64,000 bases of DNA from NCBI GenBank assembly GCA_024644515.1, contig JAHEHN010000013.1, positions 1 to 64,000 of the forward strand, read 5' to 3'. This DNA comes from Gammaproteobacteria bacterium. GTDB lineage: Bacteria > Pseudomonadota > Gammaproteobacteria > Pseudomonadales > Pseudohongiellaceae. Both the position numbers and the translations under genes were made by a program. Under the pieces are notes generated by a model. That model did not search any database. It saw only the letters and a list, made by a program, of their open reading frames with translations, and was not told where the DNA came from. Position 1 is the first letter of the stretch, and every line of letters begins with the position of its first letter. This document shows positions 1 through 8,374 of the stretch, in pieces.

Positions 1-105
1 GTTTTAGTAGACGTTTTAAGTCCCTTGACAGTGAACTCATCGGCTGCAAAGCTAGTAAGTAGGCGGGATAACAGAGCAAGTGGTTCCTTCGGAGGGAAAC
101 AAGTC

Positions 106-176
106 CCTCTCCTGGGCACCACCCCCAACCATAAGTCTCTGTAATCCCAGTGTTTTTCAACAGACTGGGGCTAAAG
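106..176 (+). repeat. Left arm of a 71-bp perfect inverted repeat (tRNA-Leu 3'-end copy)
   Basis: These 71 bases are the exact reverse complement of 1322-1392. They carry the last 16 bases of tRNA-Leu, including CCTGGGCACCA, plus 55 bases of its downstream flank with a hairpin (CCCAGT 146-151 paired with ACTGGG 164-169). Left of base 106 the tRNA match breaks after one extra C, and no tRNA body is present: bases 1-105 do not fold into D and anticodon arms that I can recognise. The arm ends inside the stop codon region of the recombinase gene. It looks like an attachment-site copy, but it is inverted rather than direct relative to the tRNA. Confidence 0.9.
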
Positions 177-1313
177 AACAATTAGCTTCATGTACTTGTG
201 TAATAAGTCTAGCTGATACCCAGCACCATAGCCCTGCCCTACTGAAGTAATACTCCAACCACCTAGCTGATCAATAATCTCTGTTGGAGTTTCTACTGCT
301 CGTAGCCTGTCTCTAAAACTATGCCTGAAGCCATGAATGACTATTGATTTTGAAATGGTCTTTAACCACTTGTTACCAGCAGCTGAAGCAGAGTTCGCTT
401 TACAAAATTGATTGGAGACATATCGGGGGAAGCAGTAGCTGCTCCTACAAGTGTTCTTAATATGTCTTGCTACTTCTAGAGATACACCTACAAGTGGTAT
501 TTGTCGTCTACTTGTACTGGTCTTAAGGGACCTAACGTCATTTGGTTTTAACTCAATGTAGGGGATGTTAGCTTCTACAACTAGGTCCTCTACCAGCAAG
601 CCCAATGCTTCACTCAGTCTCATGCCTGAGTCAGAAATTAAAGCTATTAAAAGCCTGAGTTCATCTTTTCTGTTAAAACACTCATCTTGTACTTTTCTTA
701 TATCTTCTATATCTACTGTTCTGTTGTTTATCTTTTCCTCTTCATGCAGATACACACTGGAGAAAGCATTCTTACAATTTAGTCCTAACTCATGGATGGT
801 GAAATTTATTACAGCTTTTATACAGGTAATATTTCGTCTCACCGATGATGTTTTTAAGCCTCTATCTATTAACTTGTCTCTGAATCTTGCAGCATCAAGG
901 CCTGTATATAAGTCCAGACTCTTGTTACCTAATAAGTCCACAACATAACCTACTGCTCTCTTTGTATGAGTAAAGAACAAAGGATTCTTATTGACTCCTT
1001 TTGTTGATAAGTAAATGTCTTGAGCCTCAAGTAGGGTAGGTAAATCTGAACTTGGTTGATCAGCAAGAGGGTCAACTAACATGTGCTGCGCTGGTACAAC
1101 CATTTTTTTAAGTCTTAATCCGAGCCAGTAGTCTTCAAGCTTAGATACTATATTCTTGGAGGCTAACTCTGCTCTGTACCTTGATTTGGTGCGCAAGCTA
1201 ACAACAACACGTGCCGTTGAGTAATGCTCTCGTAAGTCGTTAGGAACGACACGAGAAAAGTAATAGATAGAATCTTTTTGATAAGTGAAAGAGGGATGTT
1301 TTTTGTCTACCAT
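171..1313 (-). CDS. Tyrosine recombinase / phage-type integrase
   Basis: Site-specific DNA recombinase of 380 aa. The N-terminal part (about 1-70, with IYYFSRVVPNDLREHY) resembles the short DNA-binding segment of prophage and island integrases, followed by a SAM-like core-binding region (about 90-195). The catalytic domain (200-380) shows Arg232 (GMRLSEALGL), a likely beta-hairpin Lys264, His327-x-x-Arg330 (HGFRHSF), Trp353 (GGWS) and Tyr362 (GQGYG), so the active site looks complete. I start at the ATG at 1311-1313; the longer open frame only reads through the tRNA gene. The gene abuts a tRNA-Leu 3' end and is transcribed away from it, the usual island arrangement. Its start lies 9 bp from one inverted-repeat arm and its stop codon lies inside the other. 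No other mobile-element gene is visible here. Target: probably tRNA-Leu (inference). Confidence 0.88.
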   Translation of the reverse strand: MVDKKHPSFTYQKDSIYYFSRVVPNDLREHYSTARVVVSLRTKSRYRAELASKNIVSKLEDYWLGLRLKKMVVPAQHMLVDPLADQPSSDLPTLLEAQDIYLSTKGVNKNPLFFTHTKRAVGYVVDLLGNKSLDLYTGLDAARFRDKLIDRGLKTSSVRRNITCIKAVINFTIHELGLNCKNAFSSVYLHEEEKINNRTVDIEDIRKVQDECFNRKDELRLLIALISDSGMRLSEALGLLVEDLVVEANIPYIELKPNDVRSLKTSTSRRQIPLVGVSLEVARHIKNTCRSSYCFPRYVSNQFCKANSASAAGNKWLKTISKSIVIHGFRHSFRDRLRAVETPTEIIDQLGGWSITSVGQGYGAGYQLDLLHKYMKLIVL

Positions 1314-1321
1314 AACGTCTA

Positions 1322-1392
1322 CTTTAGCCCCAGTCTGTTGAAAAACACTGGGATTACAGAGACTTATGGTTGGGGGTGGTGCCCAGGAGAGG
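1322..1392 (-). repeat. Right arm of the 71-bp inverted repeat; tRNA-Leu 3' end and downstream flank
   Basis: Exact reverse complement of 106-176. This copy is continuous with the intact tRNA-Leu gene. It contains the tRNA 3' end and a GC-rich hairpin (1329-1352 region) just downstream of it. The hairpin has no U-run after it, so it is a weak candidate terminator and may instead belong to the recombination site. The recombinase start codon follows 9 bp further on. Confidence 0.9.
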
Positions 1393-1463
1393 ACTTGAAC
1401 CTCCACGCCCTTGCGAGCACTAGCACCTGAAGCTAGCGTGTCTACCAATTCCACCACCTGGGC
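1377..1463 (-). tRNA. tRNA-Leu (anticodon CAG)
   Basis: 87-nt class II tRNA with encoded CCA. On the minus strand the acceptor 5' strand GCCCAGG pairs with CCTGGGC before ACCA. The D region has GGTAGACACG, the anticodon loop is TTCAGGT giving CAG, there is a long variable arm (TGCTCGCAAGGGCG), and the T arm is GGAGGTTCAAGTCCTC. It decodes CUG leucine codons. A tRNA-Leu next to rnr is also the arrangement I recall from Pseudomonas. Its 3' end is the apparent integration target of the adjacent recombinase. Confidence 0.95.
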
Positions 1464-1554
1464 CTTAGATGTGGACTGCGCCTTGCGGTACGAGGAGCGC
1501 ACTTTACCCATCCAGCACGCCCCTGTCAATCTGACTTTTGGTCAGTAAAACCCT

Positions 1555-2289
1555 TTAATACCAGTCTCCGACCCGTACTTCGATGCCGTCATCCACCAGC
1601 TCGGTGAACAGGGCAACATCGCTGCCACGGTAGTGATAGGGATAAACAATGGCGGGACGGAATGCATTAACGGCAGCCGCCGCCTGACCTTCGGTCATGG
1701 TGTAAGGCAGGTTGAAACAAACGAAAGCCACATCAATATCTTCCAGCGCGCGCATTTCCGGAATATCTTCAGTATCACCACTGATATAGACATTCACGCC
1801 ACCCATGGTGACCACATAGCCATTGCCCCTGCCCTTGTCATGAAACTGCAGACGATCCTCGGTCAGGTTGTACATGGGAACCGCCTTTACAGTGATGCCA
1901 AAACGCTCGGCAATGGAACCATTGGCCAAAGACACCGCGCGTTCCACCAGGCCTGCTGGCAACTGCGACACCACTGCACCGGGGGCCAGGATTTCAGCAT
2001 TGCTGACCACGCCTTGCAGGGTATTGCCATCGAGATGGTCGGCATGAATATCGGTAATCAGAATCATGTCCGGGCGCGGCAGGCCATCATAGGCGCCTAC
2101 TCCCCCTACCGGGTCCACGTAGACAGTTTTGCCATTCCAGCTCATGACAAATGAGGCATGGGAAACCGGATGGATAACCAGGTCACTCTGACTGGTCGGA
2201 ACAGTACTGCCGGTCAATAACTGTGCATTCACAGCGCTTGAGAATGTCAGTATTGCCAGCAAGGAAAACAGAGAAAATTTGATTTTCAT
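1555..2289 (-). CDS. Exported MBL-fold metallohydrolase (UPF0173-like)
   Basis: Metallo-beta-lactamase-fold protein of 244 aa from the ATG at 2287-2289. That start gives a clean signal peptide (KIKFSLFSLLAILTF... cut near NAQ), so a periplasmic location is likely; the longer frame adds 15 non-signal residues. Metal-site motifs visible are the HADH core of DIHADHLDG, SGDTED and the late YHYRG histidine. SHASFVMSW with DPVGG is typical of the UluG/UPF0173 type that hydrolyses ester or lactone-like bonds. The substrate cannot be told. It lies alone between tRNA-Leu and rnr, divergent from rnr. Alternative: a metal-dependent hydrolase of unknown reaction. Confidence 0.82.
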   Translation of the reverse strand: MKIKFSLFSLLAILTFSSAVNAQLLTGSTVPTSQSDLVIHPVSHASFVMSWNGKTVYVDPVGGVGAYDGLPRPDMILITDIHADHLDGNTLQGVVSNAEILAPGAVVSQLPAGLVERAVSLANGSIAERFGITVKAVPMYNLTEDRLQFHDKGRGNGYVVTMGGVNVYISGDTEDIPEMRALEDIDVAFVCFNLPYTMTEGQAAAAVNAFRPAIVYPYHYRGSDVALFTELVDDGIEVRVGDWY

Positions 2290-2512
2290 AAAGCTACCCC
2301 AATATATTGAAATACAGACTAAAGAATTAGTCATAATTAATCAGAATTATTACACACAGTAAAAGGGTAAACCTGCCCTGCCACTTCGTCAATGCAGCGC
2401 TTGATTGCATCCCAACAAGGCGCGCCTTATCCTTATATAGGCGCAGGTTTAAGATGCTTGCGTGTATACTCTCACAATAAACAGTACTGTGTTATTAACT
2501 CCCAGGAAATCA

Positions 2513-4957
2513 ATGTCAAAGAACACCAATATCGACGATCCCCATGCCTCGCGCGAAGCTGCGAAGTATGACAATCCCATTCCCAGCCGCAAATATATTC
2601 TCGAGCATCTGGAAACACGCGGCGAACCCGGCGAGTTCAGTGTGCTGTGCAGCGAGCTCAAGCTGGAAAGCCCGGAAGACTGTGATGCCCTGAGCAAACG
2701 GCTGAATGCCATGTGCCGTGCCGGTCAACTGATTTGCAGCCGTTCCGGCAGCTATGGGCTGGTCAACAAAATGGATCTGGTCAAGGGCCGGGTGATGGGA
2801 CACAAGGACGGCTTTGGCTTCCTGATTCCCGAGGATGGCTCCTCCGATCTTTATCTGGGTCCGCGCCAGATGCAGAAAGTCTTTGATGGTGACATCATTC
2901 TGGCCCGCGTATCCGGCATTGACCGTCGCGGTCGCAAGGAAGGCAAAGTGGCGGAAATACTGACCCGCAAAAGCTCCCGTATTGTTGGACGCTTTTACAA
3001 GGAGGCCGGCGCCGGTGTCGTGGTTCCGCACAACAAACGAATTTCCCAGGAAGTGCTGATTTCCAAGAAACATCGCAAGGACGCCAAAGACGGTGACTTC
3101 GTGATGGTGGAAATTACCCGCTTTCCGGAGGGGCACCGCAAAGCCACGGGCGAAGTGGTTGAAGTGCTGGGTGATGTCACTACCCCGGGCATGGAAATCG
3201 ATGTTGCCCTGCGCATGCACGAAATTCCCCATGAATGGCCACAGGGTATAGATCAGGAACTGGCGAGTTTGCCTGATGAGCCCAATGAACAGGATACTCA
3301 CTACCGCGCCGATTATCGCCACCTGCCCTTCGTCACTATCGACGGCGAGGACGCCAAGGATTTCGATGATGCGGTGTACTGTGAAGCGAATAAAAATGGT
3401 GGCTGGTCCTTATATGTCGCCATAGCCGATGTCAGTCATTATGTGCAGGTCAACTCACTGCTGGATCAGGAAGCCCGCCTGCGCGGCAACTCGGTTTATT
3501 TCCCCGGTCACGTAGTGCCGATGCTGCCGGAAAAACTGTCCAATGGTTTGTGTTCGCTGCGTCCCAAGGTCGACCGGCTGGTGATGGTATGCAAGATGGC
3601 CATCAATACCGAAGGCGATATTACCGACTATTCCTTTTCCGAAGGGGTGATTCATTCCCACGCCCGCCTCACCTATACCGAAGTTGCTGCCATGGTGCAG
3701 CCCGCCAATACTGAGTCGCAAAGTCACATACAGACATTATTGAAAGACAAGTATGCCGGCATCATTGATGATCTGGGCACGCTCTATGCGCTCTACAAAA
3801 CCCTGCACGGGTCCCGGGAAAAACGCGGTGCGCTGGATTTTGAAACCGTTGAAACGCGCATCGTCTTTACCGAAGACCGCAAGCTGGCGGAGATTCTTGA
3901 GGTGGAGCGTAATGATGCTCATCGCCTGATTGAGGAATGCATGCTGTGCGCCAATGTGTGTGCGGCCAAACTGTTACTGGAAGCCAAACTGCCTGCACTT
4001 TATCGCGTGCATGAAGGCCCCAACCCGGATCGGGTGGAAAACCTGTATGACTTTTTACGCGGCATCGGCATCGGCCTGGCGCGCAAGGAAAATCCCACTA
4101 CCACGGATTACCAGGTCATCCTGAAACGCCTGGAAGAGAGACCCGATCGACTGCTGCTGCAAACCATGGTGATTCGTTCCCTGATGCAGGCCAACTATGC
4201 ACCGGAAAACGTCGGTCACTTCGGCCTTGGCTTTGATGCCTATACCCATTTCACCTCACCGATTCGCCGCTTTCCTGACCTACTGGTACATCGAAGTATT
4301 CGCCATCTGATTCGAAATTCTTCTGACGCCAGCATCAGGGCGCATCTGCACAAGGCCGAGGGCGCAAAGGTGATCGATAAAAACACCATCTATCCCTATA
4401 CCACCAAGGATCTGGAAGCACTGGGCGGTGAATTATCTGTGTGTGAGCGCCGCGCTGATTCTGCCAGCTACGATGTAATTGACTGGCTCAAGTGTGAATA
4501 CATACAACAGCATATTGGCGATACCTTTGAAGGCACTATCATCTCAGTCATCAACTTCGGTATTTTCGTGGAGCTGGATAATATCCATATTGAAGGCCTG
4601 GTTCATGTAACCGCCCTGCGCAACGATTATTACCATTTTGACTCAGTGGCCCACACCCTTACTGGCGAGCGTACCGGTGAGAGCTTCCATATGGGGGACC
4701 GGGTGCAGGTTCAGGTTTCGCGGGTCGACATGGATGAGCACAAGATTGACCTGCAACTATTGCAGGTTCTACAGCGCAATCGCAGTTCAGCTGCGCTTCC
4801 GCAACGGAAACGTACAAGTAGTAAAAAATCAGCCCGGGGTAAGAAACGCGGTCACGGCAAGTCCCATTCCGGAAAGAAAAATAGCGCAGGTGGTACTAAT
4901 GCCGGTAACAAGAAAGGTTCTGGCAAGAAACCCCGCAGACAACGCAAAAAGAAATAG
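2513..4957 (+). CDS. rnr: Ribonuclease R
   Basis: 3'-to-5' exoribonuclease of the RNase II/RNB family, 814 aa, which degrades structured RNA and takes part in rRNA and tmRNA-linked quality control. Order of parts: N-terminal winged helix (about 25-90), cold-shock-like OB domains (about 90-240), RNB catalytic domain (about 270-600) with the acidic cluster DAKDFDDAV, S1 domain (about 655-740), and a long Lys/Arg/Gly tail (about 755-814) that probably binds RNA. I start at the ATG at 2513 because AGGAA sits 6 bases upstream; an upstream in-frame start adds 17 unlikely residues. It is followed 15 bp later by rlmB, the usual operon partner. Confidence 0.97.
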   Translation: MSKNTNIDDPHASREAAKYDNPIPSRKYILEHLETRGEPGEFSVLCSELKLESPEDCDALSKRLNAMCRAGQLICSRSGSYGLVNKMDLVKGRVMGHKDGFGFLIPEDGSSDLYLGPRQMQKVFDGDIILARVSGIDRRGRKEGKVAEILTRKSSRIVGRFYKEAGAGVVVPHNKRISQEVLISKKHRKDAKDGDFVMVEITRFPEGHRKATGEVVEVLGDVTTPGMEIDVALRMHEIPHEWPQGIDQELASLPDEPNEQDTHYRADYRHLPFVTIDGEDAKDFDDAVYCEANKNGGWSLYVAIADVSHYVQVNSLLDQEARLRGNSVYFPGHVVPMLPEKLSNGLCSLRPKVDRLVMVCKMAINTEGDITDYSFSEGVIHSHARLTYTEVAAMVQPANTESQSHIQTLLKDKYAGIIDDLGTLYALYKTLHGSREKRGALDFETVETRIVFTEDRKLAEILEVERNDAHRLIEECMLCANVCAAKLLLEAKLPALYRVHEGPNPDRVENLYDFLRGIGIGLARKENPTTTDYQVILKRLEERPDRLLLQTMVIRSLMQANYAPENVGHFGLGFDAYTHFTSPIRRFPDLLVHRSIRHLIRNSSDASIRAHLHKAEGAKVIDKNTIYPYTTKDLEALGGELSVCERRADSASYDVIDWLKCEYIQQHIGDTFEGTIISVINFGIFVELDNIHIEGLVHVTALRNDYYHFDSVAHTLTGERTGESFHMGDRVQVQVSRVDMDEHKIDLQLLQVLQRNRSSAALPQRKRTSSKKSARGKKRGHGKSHSGKKNSAGGTNAGNKKGSGKKPRRQRKKK

Positions 4958-4972
4958 AGACGGTTACCCCCG

Positions 4973-5722
4973 ATGAGCAAAATGGAAATGGTCTATGGCA
5001 TTCACGCCGTAACCAGCCTGTTATCCCATAATCCTGAATCCGTTGCACAGCTTTATATACAGGCGGATCGCAAGGACAAGAAAGATAAGCGTCTGCAGGA
5101 AATCCTCGAGCGCGCCGAGCGTGCAGACATTGCCATGGAAGTGTGTTCCCGTGCCGTGCTGGATGAAAAGTGTGGCCAGGTGCATCAGGGCGTGCTGGCC
5201 CTGTGCCGCCCACTTAATCTGGAGCGCCATGAACAGGAACTGGATGGGCTGCTGGATAAACTGGAACAACCGCCCTTCCTGTTGGTTCTTGATGGCGTTA
5301 CTGACCCCCATAATCTTGGCGCCTGCCTGCGCTCTGCCGAAGCCGCTGGCGTAAGCGCCGTGATTGTGCCAAAAGACAAGTCAGCCCAACTCACTCCCAC
5401 CGTGCGCAAAGTAGCCTGCGGTGCCGCTGAAATCGTGCCATTTTTCAGCGTTACTAATCTGGCGCGCACGCTGCAGGCACTGCAAAAGCGGGGTATCTGG
5501 GTGTTTGGCGCAGCCGGCGAAGCCGAGCAATCCATCTATCAAGCCGACCTGAAAGGGCCCATTGCCCTGGTACTGGGTTCTGAGGGTAGCGGCCTGCGTC
5601 GCCTGACCCGTGAACACTGCGATGTGCTGGTTGCCATCCCCATGGCAGGGGAGGTCAGCAGCCTGAATGTATCGGTTTCCACCGGTATTTGTCTGTTTGA
5701 AGCCGTCAGGCAACGCTGGTGA
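4973..5722 (+). CDS. rlmB: 23S rRNA (guanosine(2251)-2'-O)-methyltransferase RlmB
   Basis: SpoU/TrmH-family methyltransferase of 249 aa that methylates the ribose of G2251 in the peptidyl-transferase region of 23S rRNA. An N-terminal substrate-binding domain (MVYGIHAVTSLL) is followed by the knotted SPOUT domain, with DGVTDPHNLGACLRSAEA, the LVLGSEGSGLRRL motif and IPMAGEVSSLNVSVS near the C-terminus, the three standard motifs. The ATG at 4973 is 15 bp past the rnr stop, so the two are probably cotranscribed. Length and context fit the family. Confidence 0.96.
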   Translation: MSKMEMVYGIHAVTSLLSHNPESVAQLYIQADRKDKKDKRLQEILERAERADIAMEVCSRAVLDEKCGQVHQGVLALCRPLNLERHEQELDGLLDKLEQPPFLLVLDGVTDPHNLGACLRSAEAAGVSAVIVPKDKSAQLTPTVRKVACGAAEIVPFFSVTNLARTLQALQKRGIWVFGAAGEAEQSIYQADLKGPIALVLGSEGSGLRRLTREHCDVLVAIPMAGEVSSLNVSVSTGICLFEAVRQRW

Positions 5723-5734
5723 CCACAGATCTTG

Positions 5735-5763
5735 TTGCATAAGCCCTGCAAAACCAATAGAAT
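5735..5763 (+). promoter_or_regulatory. Sigma-70 promoter of the rpsF operon
   Basis: TTGCAT (5735-5740) and TAGAAT (5758-5763) are separated by exactly 17 bases, a good sigma-70 pair just after rlmB. The transcript would start near 5770, about 130 bases before rpsF, leaving a long leader with hairpins. Confidence 0.6.
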
Positions 5764-5780
5764 GCGCGCTCTTTTGTGTA

Positions 5781-5847
5781 CCGGAACCATTGTTTTCCGG
5801 ATAAGAACTTAACTCCTTGTCTTACCGGAGTGCCCTGCAAACCAGGG
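5781..5847 (+). promoter_or_regulatory. Structured rpsF leader, candidate S6:S18 binding element
   Basis: Three short hairpins lie in the predicted leader: CCGGAA/TTCCGG (5781-5800), ACTCC/GGAGT (5812-5831) with a CCG next to the stem, and CCCTG/CAGGG (5833-5847). Leaders of rpsF-rpsR operons are known to bind the S6:S18 complex through a CCG-containing structured motif for autoregulation. The position and the CCG fit, but I could not test a covariance model. Confidence 0.4.
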
Positions 5848-5903
5848 ATTGAAGTGCCTCAATGCACGCTACGGAAGACTGCCTAACCCATGGGGAGCAA
5901 TTA

Positions 5904-6440
5904 ATGCGCCACTACGAAATCGTATTTATGGTGCATCCCGACCAGTCCGACCAGGTCGGCGGGATGACCGAACGCTATTCAAAAATTGTCACTGATGCCG
6001 GTGGCACTGTCCATCGTCTGGAAGATTGGGGTCGCCGTCAGTTGGCCTACCCGATCAACAAAATCCACAAAGCCCACTATATTCTGATGAATATTGAGTG
6101 TGCCCAGGAAGCTCTTGACGAAATCACTACTCTGTTCCGCTACAACGATGCAGTCCTGCGCAATATGGTTATCAAGCGCAAGGAAGCTGTGTCTGAAATG
6201 AGTGAAATCATGAAGCAGGAAAACGAGAGCCGTGAACGCAAGGCCCGTGCTACTGCTCGCATGCAGGAAGAAGAGTCACGTTACAACGCTCGCCAGGAAG
6301 AGTCAGATGACGATGATGATAACGATGAGGATGCTGACGACACTGTAGAAGATTCTGCTGACGACAACGCAGAAACTGCTACTGAAGAAACAGCAGAAAC
6401 AGTAGCTTCTGACGAAGAAGCTGAAGAAAAAGCATCCTAA
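5904..6440 (+). CDS. rpsF: 30S ribosomal protein S6 with long acidic tail
   Basis: Ribosomal protein S6, which pairs with S18 on the platform of the small subunit. The S6 fold occupies about residues 1-100 ([41 protein letters not shown]). The product is 178 aa: the last 50 or so residues are an unusually long Asp/Glu-rich, low-complexity tail ([17 protein letters not shown]), beyond the short glutamate tail of E. coli S6. I start at the ATG at 5904, 6 bases after GGGGAG; the open frame extends 14 residues further up without family support. First gene of rpsF-rpsR-membrane protein-rplI. Confidence 0.95.
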   Translation: MRHYEIVFMVHPDQSDQVGGMTERYSKIVTDAGGTVHRLEDWGRRQLAYPINKIHKAHYILMNIECAQEALDEITTLFRYNDAVLRNMVIKRKEAVSEMSEIMKQENESRERKARATARMQEEESRYNARQEESDDDDDNDEDADDTVEDSADDNAETATEETAETVASDEEAEEKAS

Positions 6441-6464
6441 GCAAGAATAACCCGGAGAATACTC

Positions 6465-6695
6465 ATGGCACGATTTTTCAGACGCCGCAAATACTGCAGA
6501 TTCACCGCAGAAGGCATTGACCACATTGATTACAAGGATCTGGATACCCTGAAAGCCAATATTTCAGAAACCGGCAAGATTGTTCCTAGCCGAATTACTG
6601 GCACCAAGGCGAGATACCAGCGTCAGCTTGCGACCGCCATCAAGCGTGCACGCTACCTGGCTCTGATTCCATATACAGATTCACACGAAGCTTAA
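6465..6695 (+). CDS. rpsR: 30S ribosomal protein S18
   Basis: Ribosomal protein S18, 76 aa, standard length, basic. It shows the family N-terminus [10 protein letters not shown], the central [28 protein letters not shown] and the C-terminal [19 protein letters not shown]. It binds S6 and 16S rRNA. A clear CCCGGAGAATACTC precedes the ATG. It sits 24 bp after rpsF in the same operon. Confidence 0.98.
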   Translation: MARFFRRRKYCRFTAEGIDHIDYKDLDTLKANISETGKIVPSRITGTKARYQRQLATAIKRARYLALIPYTDSHEA

Positions 6696-6737
6696 AGAGG
6701 AAAAGGTCCGCTTGGACCTGAAACCCGGGGGGAGTTC

Positions 6738-7583
6738 ATGCGCGGGTTAGCAGAATATGTAATGCTTGGACGCCGTCAGGCGATCATCATTGTTCTGTTA
6801 TGCGGCTTCTTCCCCTTGCTGTACTTTTTCAGTGCAGCGATTGTTGCCCTGGTGACGTTACGCAAGGGTCGCAATGAAGGATTAATTGTCCTGCTATGGT
6901 CAATGTTACCGGCAGGCACGTTGTGGGCCATGGGAGACAGCTCTCCCATGTTCCTGATGCTGGGGACATTTGCCCTGGCAGCAGTACTCAGAAAGACCGA
7001 GTCCTGGCAGTTCGCCATATTAGCGGCCCTGGCTGTGGGTCTTGTTACCCAGCTAAGCCTGATATTTCAACCGGAATATCTGGCCCTGGTGGAAGGTCTG
7101 GTTAGCGACGGCTTGCAAGAGCAGTTGAACCAGAGTGGTCAGGCCGAGTACACAGTAGAGCAGATCGTTGATCTGCTGTTGAGTTTTTACGGCGCCTATC
7201 ACGCCATCATGGTTATCGTATGTTTGATGATAGCAAGATGGTGCCAGGCAGCCTTGTACAACCCGGGCGGGTTCAGGCAGGAGTTTCATAAACTGCGCTT
7301 TGATCCAAGGGTAATGGTAGTACTGCTGGGATTGATCCTGGTTGCATTGCTGGATATCCCGCCGCTTGATCTCTGGCTACCGTTGCTTAGCATCGGGCCA
7401 ATGATTGCGGGACTGGCAATCGCCCATTACGCCGTGGCCAAAAAAGGTGGGGGCGTGGTCTGGCTGGTGATGGTTTACCTGACGCTGTTAATGATGGCGC
7501 CGGCAATCATCATGCTGGGACTGGCAGACAGTGTACTGGACTTGCGAAAACGCCTGGACAACGCTGGCAAGCCCGGAGCATAA
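6738..7583 (+). CDS. Conserved polytopic membrane protein between rpsR and rplI (DUF2232-like)
   Basis: Hydrophobic protein of 281 aa with about seven to eight predicted membrane segments (for example 16-40, 52-66, 70-110, 155-172, 190-235, 245-265) and a short charged C-terminus. A membrane protein of this kind sits between rpsR and rplI in Pseudomonas and relatives and is usually listed as DUF2232-like with no known function. A strong GGGGGGAG lies before the ATG. Its embedding in a ribosomal-protein operon is conserved, but I cannot say why from the sequence. It could be a transporter-like S-component or an assembly protein. Confidence 0.8.
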   Translation: MRGLAEYVMLGRRQAIIIVLLCGFFPLLYFFSAAIVALVTLRKGRNEGLIVLLWSMLPAGTLWAMGDSSPMFLMLGTFALAAVLRKTESWQFAILAALAVGLVTQLSLIFQPEYLALVEGLVSDGLQEQLNQSGQAEYTVEQIVDLLLSFYGAYHAIMVIVCLMIARWCQAALYNPGGFRQEFHKLRFDPRVMVVLLGLILVALLDIPPLDLWLPLLSIGPMIAGLAIAHYAVAKKGGGVVWLVMVYLTLLMMAPAIIMLGLADSVLDLRKRLDNAGKPGA

Positions 7584-7663
7584 GACGTAACAGACGGGTA
7601 GCAACACCCTTTTATAAAACAGCATTTTTTGAACAGAATTGAACAGGTATAACGAGGTATAAG

Positions 7664-8197
7664 ATGGAAGTCATTTTATTAGAAAAGATGGGCAAAATCG
7701 GTGATGTGGGTGACCATGTGACTGTCAAGGCTGGCTATGCCCGCAATTTTTTGTTTCCTTTTTCAAAGGCAATTCGTGCCACCAAGGCAAACATTGCCGA
7801 GTTTGAAGTGCGCAGGGAAGAACTGATGAAAGCTGCCGCTGAAAAAATGAAAGGTGAAGAAAAGCGCGCTGCACAGCTTGCCGGTATCCTGGTCACTATC
7901 GAAGTGAATGCCAGTGATGAAGGTAAACTTTATGGCTCTGTCGGCACCCGCGAAATCGCTGATGCAGCAACAGCCGGTGGTTTTGAAATCGACAAGAGTG
8001 AAGTCGATTTACCTGAAGGCGCCCTGCAGAATGTCGGACAGTACGATGTCACCATTATTCTGAGCCCGGAAGTGAGCACTGAAATCAAACTGGCCATCGT
8101 AGCAACCGGTTCTTCTCCGAACGGCATCATCGAAGCCGAAGACGACAGCACAGTTGTCGCTTCCGAAGATGTGCCTGACTCACCAGAAGCTGACTAA
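7664..8197 (+). CDS. rplI: 50S ribosomal protein L9
   Basis: Ribosomal protein L9, 177 aa, binding 23S rRNA at the base of the L1 stalk and projecting from the 50S subunit. The N-terminal domain has EVILLEKMGKIGDVGDHV and KAGYARNFLFP; a long helix (about 45-75) links to the C-terminal domain, with KLYGSVGTREIADA. It is about 28 residues longer than the usual 149, the excess being an acidic tail (AEDDSTVVASEDVPDSPEAD). Last gene of the rpsF operon; a strong terminator follows. Confidence 0.97.
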   Translation: MEVILLEKMGKIGDVGDHVTVKAGYARNFLFPFSKAIRATKANIAEFEVRREELMKAAAEKMKGEEKRAAQLAGILVTIEVNASDEGKLYGSVGTREIADAATAGGFEIDKSEVDLPEGALQNVGQYDVTIILSPEVSTEIKLAIVATGSSPNGIIEAEDDSTVVASEDVPDSPEAD

Positions 8198-8273
8198 ACA
8201 GCCTTTAGTCTGTTTTAGTATCAAGGCTATGGAAAAAATTGTTAGTAGTCCGGCATAACCGGATTAACGCAAG

Positions 8274-8304
8274 AACCCGGATTCAAAAGATCCGGGTTTT
8301 TTTT
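8274..8304 (+). terminator. Rho-independent terminator after rplI
   Basis: Perfect 9-bp stem AACCCGGAT / ATCCGGGTT (8274-8282 with 8290-8298) with a 7-base loop, followed by a T run to 8304. It closes the rpsF-rplI operon. Confidence 0.9.
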
Positions 8305-8374
8305 GCCCAAAATTTGAGAGTACAGATTTCGGTACTGCCACTACTCGAAAACCGCGCAGGTCAATAAGCCCGCA

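Noticed and set aside
565..948. 127-aa frame on the plus strand inside the recombinase
   Set aside because: Antisense shadow of a clearly coding gene; Ser/Leu-rich with no family features.
1314..1529. 72-residue N-terminal extension of the recombinase frame
   Set aside because: It is a translation of the tRNA-Leu gene on the same strand (AQVVELVDTLASGASARKG is the typical tRNA-Leu read-through); the ATG at 1313 is preferred.
2516..3322. 268-aa frame antisense to rnr
   Set aside because: Lies wholly opposite RNase R, whose domains are unambiguous; composition is that of a reverse-frame shadow.
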